A stretch of 64,000 nt of DNA from a virus. Below the pieces are notes generated by a model. The model was not told the DNA's origin. It ran no database searches and saw only the letters and a program-made list of their open reading frames with translations. The stretch spans positions 1 through 64,000 of the IMG/VR virus record IMGVR_UViG_3300042350_004632. One strand, 5' to 3'. Below are positions 28,051 through 36,802 of the stretch, piece after piece. The stretch's first letter is position 1. Each line of letters begins with the position of its first letter. The position numbers and the translations under genes were made by a program.

Positions 28051-29154
28051 ATGGCTAAATCAGCTAAAAGTGTAAATACAAGTGTTTCTCAAGCAATTAA
28101 GGGTACATTTGATCTTGATAAATTCAAGAAAACAAAAAAGCTGGATCAGTCATCAAATTTTAAGACGCAGAAGTGGATCCCATTTTCACCAGCGATGCAG
28201 GACACTTTATCTATACCTGGTATACCAATGGGTCATATCACAATAGCTAGAGGTGGTTCAGATACAGGTAAAACAACACTATTGATTGAGACAGCTGTCG
28301 CTGCTCAAAAGATGGGTATATTGCCTGTGTTTATCATCACTGAGATGAAATGGGATTTCATTCATGCTCAAAAAATGGGATTTCAATGTAATGCAATTCC
28401 AGATGAAGCAACAGGCGAAGTAATGAATTATAGTGGTTTCTTTCTTTATGTTGATAGATCATCTTTAAATTCAATTGAAGATGTATCAGCGTTCATAGCT
28501 GATATTTTAGATGAACAAAAGAAAGGTAATTTACCTCATGATTTATTGTTTCTATGGGATTCAGTAGGTTCTATACCATGTGATTTAAGTATCGAACAAG
28601 GTAAAAACAATCCGATGTGGAACGCGGGTGCCATGTCAACACAGTTTGGTAACTTTATTAATCAAAAGTTTCCAATGTCTCGTAAAGATAACTCACAATT
28701 CACAAATACATTTTTTGTAATTAATAAAGTAGGAGTTCAACCAGCACTTACACCTATGAGTCAACCAAGAATGACTAATAAAGGTGGTAATACAATGTAT
28801 TGGGACGCTTCAATTGTAATTACATTTGGTAATGTGACTAATAGTGGTACATCTAAAATACATGCTCAACATAAAGGTAAAAAAGTTGAGTTTGCTAAAC
28901 GTACAAAAGTATCTATAGATAAAATTCACGCTGATTGTGGAGTAGCTACATCATCAACTGTTATAGTAACACCACATGGTTTTATTGAAGATGATCCAGA
29001 TGCTACAAAAGAATATAAAAAACAACACGCTCATGAGTGGTTTTCAGAATCTATAACTAATGTGGATGAATTAAAAATTACTGAAGATAATAGTGAATGG
29101 GAAGAAAGTATCAGTATTTCACCTACAATAGAAATAGATAATGACGAAGAATAA
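28051..29154 (+). CDS. uvsX: UvsX/RecA-like recombinase
   Basis: A 367-residue RecA-fold recombinase that would catalyse strand exchange in phage recombination and recombination-dependent replication. Walker A is G-G-S-D-T-G-K-T-T at residues 68-76, followed by the VFIITEMKWDF segment that carries a catalytic Glu in this family. Walker B is LLFLWDSVGSIP near 168-180. NKVGVQP and GGNTMYWDASIVI fit the later RecA core motifs. The C-terminus is acidic. It lies between the SSB and FEN genes, with which it would act. A sequence-divergent RecA rather than strictly UvsX is possible. Confidence 0.88.
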   Translation: MAKSAKSVNTSVSQAIKGTFDLDKFKKTKKLDQSSNFKTQKWIPFSPAMQDTLSIPGIPMGHITIARGGSDTGKTTLLIETAVAAQKMGILPVFIITEMKWDFIHAQKMGFQCNAIPDEATGEVMNYSGFFLYVDRSSLNSIEDVSAFIADILDEQKKGNLPHDLLFLWDSVGSIPCDLSIEQGKNNPMWNAGAMSTQFGNFINQKFPMSRKDNSQFTNTFFVINKVGVQPALTPMSQPRMTNKGGNTMYWDASIVITFGNVTNSGTSKIHAQHKGKKVEFAKRTKVSIDKIHADCGVATSSTVIVTPHGFIEDDPDATKEYKKQHAHEWFSESITNVDELKITEDNSEWEESISISPTIEIDNDEE

Positions 29155-30175
29155 AATGTTCAAGCAGATGCTTGATGGTATAACAAGTGCCAAAGACGAA
29201 CCTTTACATTTAAATAGTAGAGTACTTCTTATAGACTCTATGAATACATTTCTTAGGAGTTTCGCCATGATTAACCATATGAATCCTAGTGGAGCCCACA
29301 TTGGTGGGCTCACTGGTTTTCTAAAATCAATTGGTTTTGCTATTAGGCATATTAAACCTACTAGAGTAATTCTAGTATTTGATGGTACAGGCAGTACTAC
29401 TAATAAGAAGAATTTATTTCCTGAGTATAAAGCTCATAGAAAAATTCAACGTATAACTAATTGGGATGGATTTAATGATAAAGATGATGAGTCTGAATCA
29501 ATTGAAAATCAATTAGTACGTTTAGTTCAATATCTAAGATGTTTACCTGTTGGTTTACTATCTATTGATAAAGTAGAAGCGGATGATGTTATCGGATACA
29601 TAACTAAAAGAGTTGAAGATGAAGTTTATATCATGTCAGCAGATCAAGATTTCTTACAATTAGTAACTCCTAAAGTAACAGTATATTCTCCTATTAAGAA
29701 AAAGTTTTATACACCTAAGTTAGTTAAAGAAGAATATGGTTTAGAAGCATATAATTATCTTAACCAAAAAATACTAATGGGTGACAATTCAGATAATATA
29801 CCCGGTGTAAAAGGATTAGGACCTAAAAAATTATTTAAATTATTTCCTGAATTAGAAAGTACCAACGCTGTTACTTTAGAGAGTATTTTAGAAAAATCTA
29901 CAGAATTAGTTAATGAACATGGTTTGTATGGTAATATTGTTAATTTTAAAAAACAATTACTTATAAATCAAGAATTAATGGATCTATCAGATCCAATTAT
30001 GCCTGAGAATAGTATTATTGAGATAGAAGAAGTAATACATAATGAACCTAATAAAATAGATAAGTTACATTTTTTAAAGCTGTACAATGAAGATAAGCTT
30101 GGTAATTCAATACCTAATGTAGAAGTTTGGCTTTCAGAAATATTTAGCTATCTTCAAGTATATAAAACAAAATAA
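29141..30175 (+). CDS. 5'-3' exonuclease / RNase H (FEN family)
   Basis: A 344-residue FEN-family nuclease, expected to remove RNA primers and 5' flaps. Metal-binding acids appear in order: LLIDSMNTF near residue 25, LVFDGTGS near 80, KVEADDVIGY near 147, and SADQDFLQL near 168. The GDNSDNIPGVKGLGPKK segment near 215-230 is the helix-hairpin-helix that binds DNA. It overlaps the recombinase gene by 14 bases from the ATG at 29141; an in-frame ATG at 29156 would avoid this and may be the true start. T4 Rnh is the functional counterpart. Confidence 0.88.
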   Translation: MTKNKMFKQMLDGITSAKDEPLHLNSRVLLIDSMNTFLRSFAMINHMNPSGAHIGGLTGFLKSIGFAIRHIKPTRVILVFDGTGSTTNKKNLFPEYKAHRKIQRITNWDGFNDKDDESESIENQLVRLVQYLRCLPVGLLSIDKVEADDVIGYITKRVEDEVYIMSADQDFLQLVTPKVTVYSPIKKKFYTPKLVKEEYGLEAYNYLNQKILMGDNSDNIPGVKGLGPKKLFKLFPELESTNAVTLESILEKSTELVNEHGLYGNIVNFKKQLLINQELMDLSDPIMPENSIIEIEEVIHNEPNKIDKLHFLKLYNEDKLGNSIPNVEVWLSEIFSYLQVYKTK

Positions 30176-30178
30176 GTT

Positions 30179-31549
30179 ATGACAACATTTTCAAAATTAA
30201 ACCAATATGGTTTGAATTTTCAAACTAAGGTGATTAGTTCACTTTTAAAAAATAAAAAATTTCTACTTAATATTCGAGATGTAGTAACACCAGATTACTT
30301 TGATAATCAAGCACATCAATGGTTAGTAGAAACTATCACTAAATATTTTGATAAATGGCATGCAACTCCAACACTTGATATACTTCATATTGAAGTAAAA
30401 AAGATTGAGAATGAAGTATTAAAAACAACAGTAGTAGAACAACTTAAAGAAGCTTATAAAACATCAAATGAAGATGCTGATTATGTTGAAGCTGAATTTA
30501 GTAATTTTTGTAAAAATCAACAATTAAAAAAAGCACTATTAACATCAGTTGATTTACTACAATCAGGTATGTATGATGATATTAGAGCGCTTGTTGATAA
30601 TGCTTTAAAAGCAGGAATGGATAAAAATTTAGGTCATGAGTATGAAAAGGATGTTGAAGATAGATATCGTGAAGAATATAGAAATCCAATTGCTACACCT
30701 TGGCCTGTTATAAATGGTTTATTACAAGGTGGTTTGGGTGGTGGTGATCTTGGATTAATATTTGGAGGTCCAGGAGGTGGAAAAAGTTGGTCATTAGTTG
30801 CCTTAGGAGCAGCGGCTATACAAGCTGGATTTAATGTTAATCATTACACACTTGAATTAAGTGAAGCTTATGTTGGTAAAAGGTATGATGCTTGTTTCAC
30901 TAATATACCAGTTAATACAATTCAAGAACATAGAAAAAACGTTGAATCTGTTGTATCTAATTTATCCGGTAAGTTGGTTATTAAAGAATATCCGATGGGT
31001 AAAGCGACTATAAGTACTATTGAATCACATATACAGAAATGTAGAGATTTAGATCAGTCACCTGATTTAATCCTTATAGATTATATTGATTTATTACGCG
31101 CTGATAGATCAAGTAAAGAACGTAAAGAAGAAATTGATGATGTATATATGGCTACTAAAGGTTTAGCACGTGAATTAAATTTACCAATATGGAGTGTTAG
31201 TCAGGTTAATAGAGCTGGTGCTAACGATAATATTATTGAAGGTGATAAAGCAGCAGGTTCATACAATAAAATGATGATTACTGATTTTGCATTATCATTA
31301 TCACGTCGACGTCAAGACAAAGCAGGTGGTACAGGTAGATTCCATGTCATGAAAAATAGATATGGAATGGATGGTATAACTTATTCAGCTGTCATAGACA
31401 CTTCTACAGGCCATATACATATTGATAATAATGAACTAGATGAAGAAACACTAGAACGTGAAAAACCAACTAAATTAAATGATAATTTTGACTCAGTAGA
31501 TCGTGATATTTTAAAGAAAAAGTTTTTTGAACTTAATAACAATAGTTAA
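30179..31549 (+). CDS. replicative DNA helicase, DnaB/gp41-like
   Basis: A 456-residue DnaB-family helicase that would unwind the replication fork as a hexamer. An N-terminal helical domain (residues 1-150) is followed by the RecA-like motor: Walker A G-G-P-G-G-G-K-S at 196-203, Walker B LILIDYIDLLRAD near 298-310, and SVSQVNR near 340, the usual H3 region. RFHVMKNRYG fits the H4 motif and arginine finger area. Residues after 430 are acidic and charged. It lies 3 bases after the FEN gene. No primase is seen in this window. Confidence 0.9.
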   Translation: MTTFSKLNQYGLNFQTKVISSLLKNKKFLLNIRDVVTPDYFDNQAHQWLVETITKYFDKWHATPTLDILHIEVKKIENEVLKTTVVEQLKEAYKTSNEDADYVEAEFSNFCKNQQLKKALLTSVDLLQSGMYDDIRALVDNALKAGMDKNLGHEYEKDVEDRYREEYRNPIATPWPVINGLLQGGLGGGDLGLIFGGPGGGKSWSLVALGAAAIQAGFNVNHYTLELSEAYVGKRYDACFTNIPVNTIQEHRKNVESVVSNLSGKLVIKEYPMGKATISTIESHIQKCRDLDQSPDLILIDYIDLLRADRSSKERKEEIDDVYMATKGLARELNLPIWSVSQVNRAGANDNIIEGDKAAGSYNKMMITDFALSLSRRRQDKAGGTGRFHVMKNRYGMDGITYSAVIDTSTGHIHIDNNELDEETLEREKPTKLNDNFDSVDRDILKKKFFELNNNS

Positions 31550-31568
31550 TTTATCCATATTTATACCC

Positions 31569-32057
31569 ATGAGTACAGTTGTATTAGTTTCATGTTCCGC
31601 AGGTAAAGAAGAAAAGTCAATGCCTGCCGAAAAATTATATAATTCTGATTTGTTTAAAAAACAATTAGAATATGCTAAAAAATTAGCACCCTCAAATCAT
31701 ATATATATTATATCTGCTAAGTACCATTTAGTACCACTAAATAAAACCATAGCACCATATAATTTAACATTAAAAGATCTACCAGCACCTGATCGTGAGG
31801 CGTGGTCTGAAGTTGTTAAAAAACAATTAGAACAAAAAGGTTACAATCTCCAAAAAGATAAATTCATTTTTCTAGCAGGAATGGCCTATCGTCAATATTT
31901 AGAACCCCAAATGAAGAATGTTAGTGTTCCATTTGAAGGATTACGTATAGGACAACAGAAAAAAGCTTTGTTACAAAAGCTAAAAGAAACAGTTATAAAA
32001 TTAACCAGATATATAATTAAAGAAGTAAAAAAACTTTACAAAAATGGAGTTCTCTAA
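31569..32057 (+). CDS. DUF6884/YaaA-like protein
   Basis: A 162-residue protein starting MSTVVLVSCSAGKEEK from the ATG at 31569. An upstream in-frame ATG at 31527 would overlap the helicase gene and lacks the CATATTTATA motif that ends 3 bases before 31569. The pattern VSCSAGK, PAEKLYNSDLFKKQLEYAKK, IYIISAKYHLVPLN and IAPYNLTLKDL is that of DUF6884, related to YaaA. Such domains occur in phages next to nucleobase-modifying enzymes, and a 7-deazaguanine cluster begins 3 kb downstream. The biochemical role is unknown, so a link to that cluster is only a suggestion. Confidence 0.65.
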   Translation: MSTVVLVSCSAGKEEKSMPAEKLYNSDLFKKQLEYAKKLAPSNHIYIISAKYHLVPLNKTIAPYNLTLKDLPAPDREAWSEVVKKQLEQKGYNLQKDKFIFLAGMAYRQYLEPQMKNVSVPFEGLRIGQQKKALLQKLKETVIKLTRYIIKEVKKLYKNGVL

Positions 32058-32307
32058 AAAACGAATAGAAAAATTAATGGATCAATATCTTCAAGACAAT
32101 GAAGATTTCGGTGACTATACTGAAAACACATTAATGATTGAAGTATTTAATAAATTCAATTCATTGATTTTAGAGAATACAAGTAATACAGTTTCATCAA
32201 CACTTCTTCAAGAACATTCTAATTCATTAGATGGTGTTCCTAAAGATATATTTGAAGATTTTATGCTGTATATCAACATGACTGAACTAGACAGTCGATT
32301 ACTTTAA
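32044..32307 (+). CDS. small hypothetical protein
   Basis: An 87-residue acidic, helical protein overlapping the DUF6884-like gene by 14 bases, so the two are probably translated together. Segments such as MDQYLQDNEDFGDYTENTLM and IFEDFMLYINMTELDSR give no recognised family. The overlap and conserved reading support a real gene. Function unknown. Confidence 0.5.
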   Translation: MEFSKKRIEKLMDQYLQDNEDFGDYTENTLMIEVFNKFNSLILENTSNTVSSTLLQEHSNSLDGVPKDIFEDFMLYINMTELDSRLL

Positions 32308-32378
32308 AGATTTATTAAAAAATAAAAAGTCATGAAAATGACTATGACATCATACACTTAACTATTAAATAACAAAAA
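32308..32378 (+). other. intergenic gap with GAAA-capped hairpin
   Basis: The gap before the ribonucleotide reductase gene holds a 6-bp stem AGTCAT/ATGACT at 32328-32333 and 32338-32343 capped by GAAA, a stable GNRA tetraloop. No T run follows, so it is not a clear terminator, and it is far too short for a cobalamin riboswitch. Possibly an mRNA-stabilising hairpin. Confidence 0.35.
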
Positions 32379-34229
32379 ATGGATGTAACACAGAGTATCC
32401 TTAGCGAAATAACTACTTATATGAAGTATGCTAAGTATAGACCAGAATTAAACAGAAGAGAAACATGGGAAGAGTTAGTAACAAGAAACAAAGAAATGCA
32501 TCAAGTAAAGTTCCCCCAATTAAAAGATGAAATTGAAAATGCTTATAAATTAGTATATGATAAAAAAGTTTTACCATCTATGCGCTCATTACAGTTCGCG
32601 GGTAAGCCCATTGAGCTTAATAATGCTCGTATATTTAATTGTTCTTTTTTGCCTCTCGATGATTGGCGTGCTTTTAGCGAAATAATGTTCTTACTATTAA
32701 GTGGATGTGGAGTAGGATATAGTGTACAAACACATCATATAGATAATTTGCCTGAAATTAAAGTACCAACTAAACATAAAAGATATTTAGTAGGTGATAG
32801 TATTGAAGGATGGGCTGATGCTGTTAGAATGCTTTGTAAAGCATATTTTCAAGGAGCTCCACTTCCAACATTTGACTTTAGAGATATTAGAGCTAAAGGC
32901 GCTCAGTTAATTACTGTAGGTGGTAAAGCACCTGGCCCTGAACCATTAAAAGAATGTTTATTTAATTTACAAAAGGTATTTGAACGTAAGAAAAATGGTG
33001 ATAAACTAACATCAATAGATGCTCATGATATGGCTTGCCATATTGCAGATGCAGTACTATCAGGAGGTATTAGAAGAGCAGCATTAATTTCATTATTTAA
33101 TTTAGATGATGAAGATATGTTAACTTGTAAGTTTGGAAATTGGTGGGAACAAAATCCACAACGTGGAAGAGCAAATAACTCAGCTGTAGTTATGCGTCAT
33201 AAAATTACTGAAAGTGAATTTTTCAAATTATGGAAAAAAATTGAATTAAGTAACTCAGGTGAACCAGGTATTTATTTTAGTAATGATAAAGAGTGGGGAA
33301 CAAATCCATGTTGTGAGATTGCTCTTAAAGCTTTCCAATTCTGTAATCTATGTGAAGTAAATGTTTCAAATATTGAATCACAAGAAGATTTAAACGAAAG
33401 AGTACGTGTAGGTTCTTTTATTGGAACTTTACAAGCAGCATATACTGATTTCCATTACTTAAGAGAAGTATGGCAAAAAACAACTGAAAAAGAAGCTTTA
33501 TTAGGTGTTGGGATGACAGGTATTGGTTCTGGAGTTATCTTGAATTATGATTTAAAGAAAGCAGCTGATTTAGCTAAAGAAGAAAATACTCGTGTTGCTG
33601 ATATTATAAAAGTAAACAAAGCATCTCGTGTGACTACAGTTAAACCATCAGGTACTAGTTCATTAGTATTAGGAACTGCATCTGGAATTCATGCTTGGCA
33701 TAATGATTACTATATTCGTAGAATCAGAGTAGGTAAAAATGAAGCAATTTACTCTTACCTTGCAATTAACCATCCTGAACTAGTTGAAGATGATTTCTTT
33801 AAACCAACAATACAAGCTGTAATTTCAGTACCTCAACAAGCACCAGAAGGTTCTATTTTAAGAACTGAAAATGTACTTGATATGCTTGAGCGTACTAAGA
33901 AATTTAATGTACAGTGGGTTAAAAAAGGTCATCGCAAAGGAGCAAATACAAACAACGTATCAGCGACTGTATCAATTCAAGAAGGTGAGTGGGAACAAGT
34001 AGGCAAATGGATGTGGGAAAATAAAGAAACATTTAATGGACTATCAGTATTACCTTATTTTGGAGGTACTTATACTCAAGCACCATTTGAAGATATTACT
34101 AAAGAACAATTTGATGAAATGGCTAAATATTTACATAATATTGATTTAAGTAAGATTGTTGAATTTAGCGATGATACAGCGTTAATGGACCAAGCCGCGT
34201 GTGCTGGAGGCGCTTGTGAGATAGTATAA
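32379..34229 (+). CDS. nrdJ: class II (B12-dependent) ribonucleotide reductase
   Basis: A 616-residue monomeric-type reductase that would make deoxynucleotides using adenosylcobalamin. The active-site Cys set fits the Lactobacillus-type enzyme: Cys 88 in FNCSF, Cys 311 in N-P-C-C-E, and Cys 322, keeping the 11-residue spacing between the thiyl-radical Cys and its partner. ADAVLSGGIRRAALISLF and KPSGTSSLVLGTASG are substrate-site motifs. The C-terminal CAGGAC pair (about 608-613) would be the thiol shuttle. It needs no second subunit and works with or without oxygen. It is somewhat shorter than the 739-residue reference enzyme. It precedes the deazaguanine and dCTP-deaminase genes. Confidence 0.85.
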   Translation: MDVTQSILSEITTYMKYAKYRPELNRRETWEELVTRNKEMHQVKFPQLKDEIENAYKLVYDKKVLPSMRSLQFAGKPIELNNARIFNCSFLPLDDWRAFSEIMFLLLSGCGVGYSVQTHHIDNLPEIKVPTKHKRYLVGDSIEGWADAVRMLCKAYFQGAPLPTFDFRDIRAKGAQLITVGGKAPGPEPLKECLFNLQKVFERKKNGDKLTSIDAHDMACHIADAVLSGGIRRAALISLFNLDDEDMLTCKFGNWWEQNPQRGRANNSAVVMRHKITESEFFKLWKKIELSNSGEPGIYFSNDKEWGTNPCCEIALKAFQFCNLCEVNVSNIESQEDLNERVRVGSFIGTLQAAYTDFHYLREVWQKTTEKEALLGVGMTGIGSGVILNYDLKKAADLAKEENTRVADIIKVNKASRVTTVKPSGTSSLVLGTASGIHAWHNDYYIRRIRVGKNEAIYSYLAINHPELVEDDFFKPTIQAVISVPQQAPEGSILRTENVLDMLERTKKFNVQWVKKGHRKGANTNNVSATVSIQEGEWEQVGKWMWENKETFNGLSVLPYFGGTYTQAPFEDITKEQFDEMAKYLHNIDLSKIVEFSDDTALMDQAACAGGACEIV

Positions 34230-34230
34230 A

Positions 34231-34481
<251 letters not shown>

Positions 34482-34506
34482 TTATATTTAATTAATAATA
34501 AAGGTT

Positions 34507-34989
34507 ATGGTGAAACATTCTATAGAAACTGTTAATAGAGAAATAGCCAAATTACAGGCTATTAAATACAACCAATTCTTTTGGTGGAGAAAATTTAAAG
34601 AGAAGTCTCCATTATCATCCAAAGATGCATTACATGCTAGGATTGATAATGGAGATTTTGATTTTTCTTCATATTATTGGCAGGCACAATATGCTATTCA
34701 TGAAATGGAAGAAAAAACAGGACATATTGTTGATCCTGCTAGTAGACATGAATCACAATCAATATATAGAGAACGCTGGAGACGATTAATGAATGATTTT
34801 GAAAAAGATGAACCACAACGTTTAGAAAATTATATTAAATCTATAACTAGTATATTTGAAATAGAAAAAGAAGACTTAGAAAGAAAAATGGAAGATTTCG
34901 AGGGTACCTTAAAAGAATTATATATATTAATAAAAACAAATTACAGTTTTAGAACTAAACAAAAACGCGGAAGATCTAAAAAAATATAG
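34507..34989 (+). CDS. hypothetical helical protein upstream of queD
   Basis: A 160-residue charged protein, mostly helical, with a Trp-rich segment (NQFFWWRKFKEKSPLSSKDA) and a basic end (RTKQKRGRSKKI). It is preceded by AAGG and a TATATTTAA motif 15 bases before the ATG. It starts the deazaguanine gene run and ends 3 bases before queD, so they are probably co-transcribed. No family recognised. Confidence 0.55.
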   Translation: MVKHSIETVNREIAKLQAIKYNQFFWWRKFKEKSPLSSKDALHARIDNGDFDFSSYYWQAQYAIHEMEEKTGHIVDPASRHESQSIYRERWRRLMNDFEKDEPQRLENYIKSITSIFEIEKEDLERKMEDFEGTLKELYILIKTNYSFRTKQKRGRSKKI

Positions 34990-34992
34990 TAT

Positions 34993-35457
34993 ATGAGTAA
35001 ATTTCAATCAACAAAATTATTTGACGGATTTAGTTGTGTGTTTCGTCAATGGAAAGCAGAAGGTACACACTGTCGTTTTCTCCACGGTTATGGAGTATCA
35101 TTTAGAGTATGGTTTGAAGGTGAATTAGATGAAAAAAATTGGGTTTGGGACTTTGGAGGTATGAAACGTGCTAAAGGTACTATTGATAATATGAATCCTA
35201 AAGAATGGATGGACTACATGTTTGATCATACTACAATTATTGCAGAGGATGATCCTGGAATAGGTGGATTTAAAACAATGGATCAACTAGGTATAATTCA
35301 GCTTAGAGTCATTCCAGCTGTTGGAGCAGAACAATTTGCTAAATTTATATTTGAGAAATTAAATACATTTGTTCAAGAGGAAACAAGCGGTAGAGTTAAA
35401 ATAGCGAGAGTAGAATTCATGGAACACGCTAAAAATACTGCTATATATGAAGGCTAA
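34993..35457 (+). CDS. queD: QueD: 6-carboxy-tetrahydropterin synthase-like
   Basis: A 154-residue member of the QueD/6-pyruvoyl-tetrahydropterin synthase family, converting dihydroneopterin triphosphate to carboxy-tetrahydropterin, step two of preQ0 synthesis. HCRFLHGYGVSF fits the C-x3-H-G-H-x-Y metal and catalytic motif, though the second His is Tyr here. WVWDFGGMK and FDHTTI match the V-x-D-F-x2-L-K and L-D-H segments, and ARVEFMEHAKNTAIY matches the C-terminal V-x-V-x-E-T strand. FolE upstream and QueE/QueC downstream in the pathway are all encoded within 5 kb. The His-to-Tyr change deserves a structure-based check. Confidence 0.82.
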   Translation: MSKFQSTKLFDGFSCVFRQWKAEGTHCRFLHGYGVSFRVWFEGELDEKNWVWDFGGMKRAKGTIDNMNPKEWMDYMFDHTTIIAEDDPGIGGFKTMDQLGIIQLRVIPAVGAEQFAKFIFEKLNTFVQEETSGRVKIARVEFMEHAKNTAIYEG

Positions 35458-35719
35458 ATTAAGTAAACAACTCCAAAAAGAATTAATCAATAAATATGAA
35501 TTAGAAAATCCACCTCCATATACTGAAGGACATTGGGATGATGCTATGTTGGAGAATGATAGTTTTTATGATATAGATATACTTCATAAACATAATAAAC
35601 CAATTTTAGAAAAAATTAAATATTGGCAAGATGAATTTAAACCATCAGGCAACATGGGAAAATGGTGGGCATCAGTTCAAATAGAAAAATTAAGGAAACA
35701 ACTAAAACATTATAAATGA
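35447..35719 (+). CDS. small hypothetical protein between queD and dpdA
   Basis: A 90-residue charged protein overlapping queD by 11 bases and dpdA by 4 bases (ATGA), so strongly coupled to both. Segments include ENPPPYTEGHWDDAMLENDS and WWASVQIEKLRKQLKHYK. No family recognised. The tight overlaps suggest it belongs to the deazaguanine operon. Confidence 0.55.
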   Translation: MKAKLSKQLQKELINKYELENPPPYTEGHWDDAMLENDSFYDIDILHKHNKPILEKIKYWQDEFKPSGNMGKWWASVQIEKLRKQLKHYK

Positions 35720-36501
35720 AAATATCACACGAACTACCTCTTAGTTTAATGGATTATGCTTACAAATGGAATGATTATGATTATTGTCTTCCTCACTTAA
35801 TAGATGAATCAATGCAGTATAGATTATTCTTTCAAAAATCAAGAATAGATAAAAGATTCATTATAATGGATAATGGATTATTTGAAGGAGTAGATCATAC
35901 AATAGAAGATTTACTTGAAAAAATTAGTCTTATTCATCCTAATGTATTCATTATTCCTGACGCTTGGAATGATTCAACCTCAACTATTAGAAGTGCAAAA
36001 CATTGGATGATAAATTATGGTGATAAACTAAAGGAAATTGATGTTAATTTAATGGCTGTATGTCAAGGCAAAACAATAGGTGAATTAATAACTACATATC
36101 AAACATTAGTTGATTTAGGCTACAAACATATAGCATTCAATCATTCTAGCATTGCCTATCAAGAACTAGGATATGATAATTCTTTAAAGAATCAAATGTA
36201 TGGCAGAATGGAATTTATTAGAAAATTAGTTGAAAATAAAACTATTAGAGAAACATTCTACCATCATTTACTTGGTTGTTCTTTACCTCAAGAATTTATG
36301 GCTTATAAAGATTGGAAATTTATCAAATCAGTAGATACATCTAATCCTATCCTAGTAGGAGCAGAAGGTAAACATTACACAGATAGTGGTATAAATTGGA
36401 AACCAAAAGAAAAATTAGCTTATTATTTTGAAAAAGATTTATCTGACCGAATTGATGATATTAGCTTTAATGTAAATAAATTTAAAGAATATGTTAAATA
36501 A
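35716..36501 (+). CDS. dpdA: DpdA-like DNA guanine transglycosylase
   Basis: A 261-residue TIM-barrel transglycosylase of the TGT superfamily, expected to exchange guanine in DNA for a 7-deazaguanine base. Signature positions: RFIIMDNGLFEG (counterpart of the TGT D-S-G-G-F segment), VFIIPDAWNDS with the acidic catalytic position, MAVCQGKTIGE (the Q-G substrate contact), HIAFNHSSIAY, LLGCSLPQEF, and SVDTSNPILVG near the end. It is short compared with bacterial TGT, as expected for a phage DpdA without a tRNA-specific domain. It lies among queD, queC, queE and folE. The subfamily cannot be fixed by eye. Confidence 0.82.
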   Translation: MKISHELPLSLMDYAYKWNDYDYCLPHLIDESMQYRLFFQKSRIDKRFIIMDNGLFEGVDHTIEDLLEKISLIHPNVFIIPDAWNDSTSTIRSAKHWMINYGDKLKEIDVNLMAVCQGKTIGELITTYQTLVDLGYKHIAFNHSSIAYQELGYDNSLKNQMYGRMEFIRKLVENKTIRETFYHHLLGCSLPQEFMAYKDWKFIKSVDTSNPILVGAEGKHYTDSGINWKPKEKLAYYFEKDLSDRIDDISFNVNKFKEYVK

Positions 36502-36790
36502 TACACAATCACTTTATGATTATTTAGGTAGAGCAGCTGGTCCAACATTAGGTTTAGAAGTAGCTAAATATGCTAGACAACAAAATTCACCAGTACAAAC
36601 TAGAGAAATATCAAATCCTAAATATTCAGGTCTTGTAAATTTATATACTGAAAATTTATTAATGGCTTTTTTTAATAATCCAAATTATAGAGATATTATC
36701 AACACTGATAAAATCCAATACGAATTAAAATCAAAAAAATCGCTTGAACGGAAGATAAGCGAATCACAAGATAATACTCTTCCATTTTAA
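36491..36790 (+). CDS. small hypothetical protein downstream of dpdA
   Basis: A 99-residue protein overlapping dpdA by 11 bases. It has an N-terminal helix with LYDYLGRAAGPTLGLEVAKY, similar in feel to a short DNA- or protein-binding helix pair, and ends in a basic stretch (KSKKSLERKIS). No family recognised. The overlap places it in the deazaguanine operon, 12 bases before queC. Confidence 0.55.
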   Translation: MLNNTQSLYDYLGRAAGPTLGLEVAKYARQQNSPVQTREISNPKYSGLVNLYTENLLMAFFNNPNYRDIINTDKIQYELKSKKSLERKISESQDNTLPF

Positions 36791-36802
36791 TTTAAAATAA
36801 AA

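Noticed and set aside
32308-32378. Cobalamin riboswitch before the B12-dependent reductase
   Set aside because: The gap is only 71 bases and lacks a B12-box; it holds just one small hairpin.
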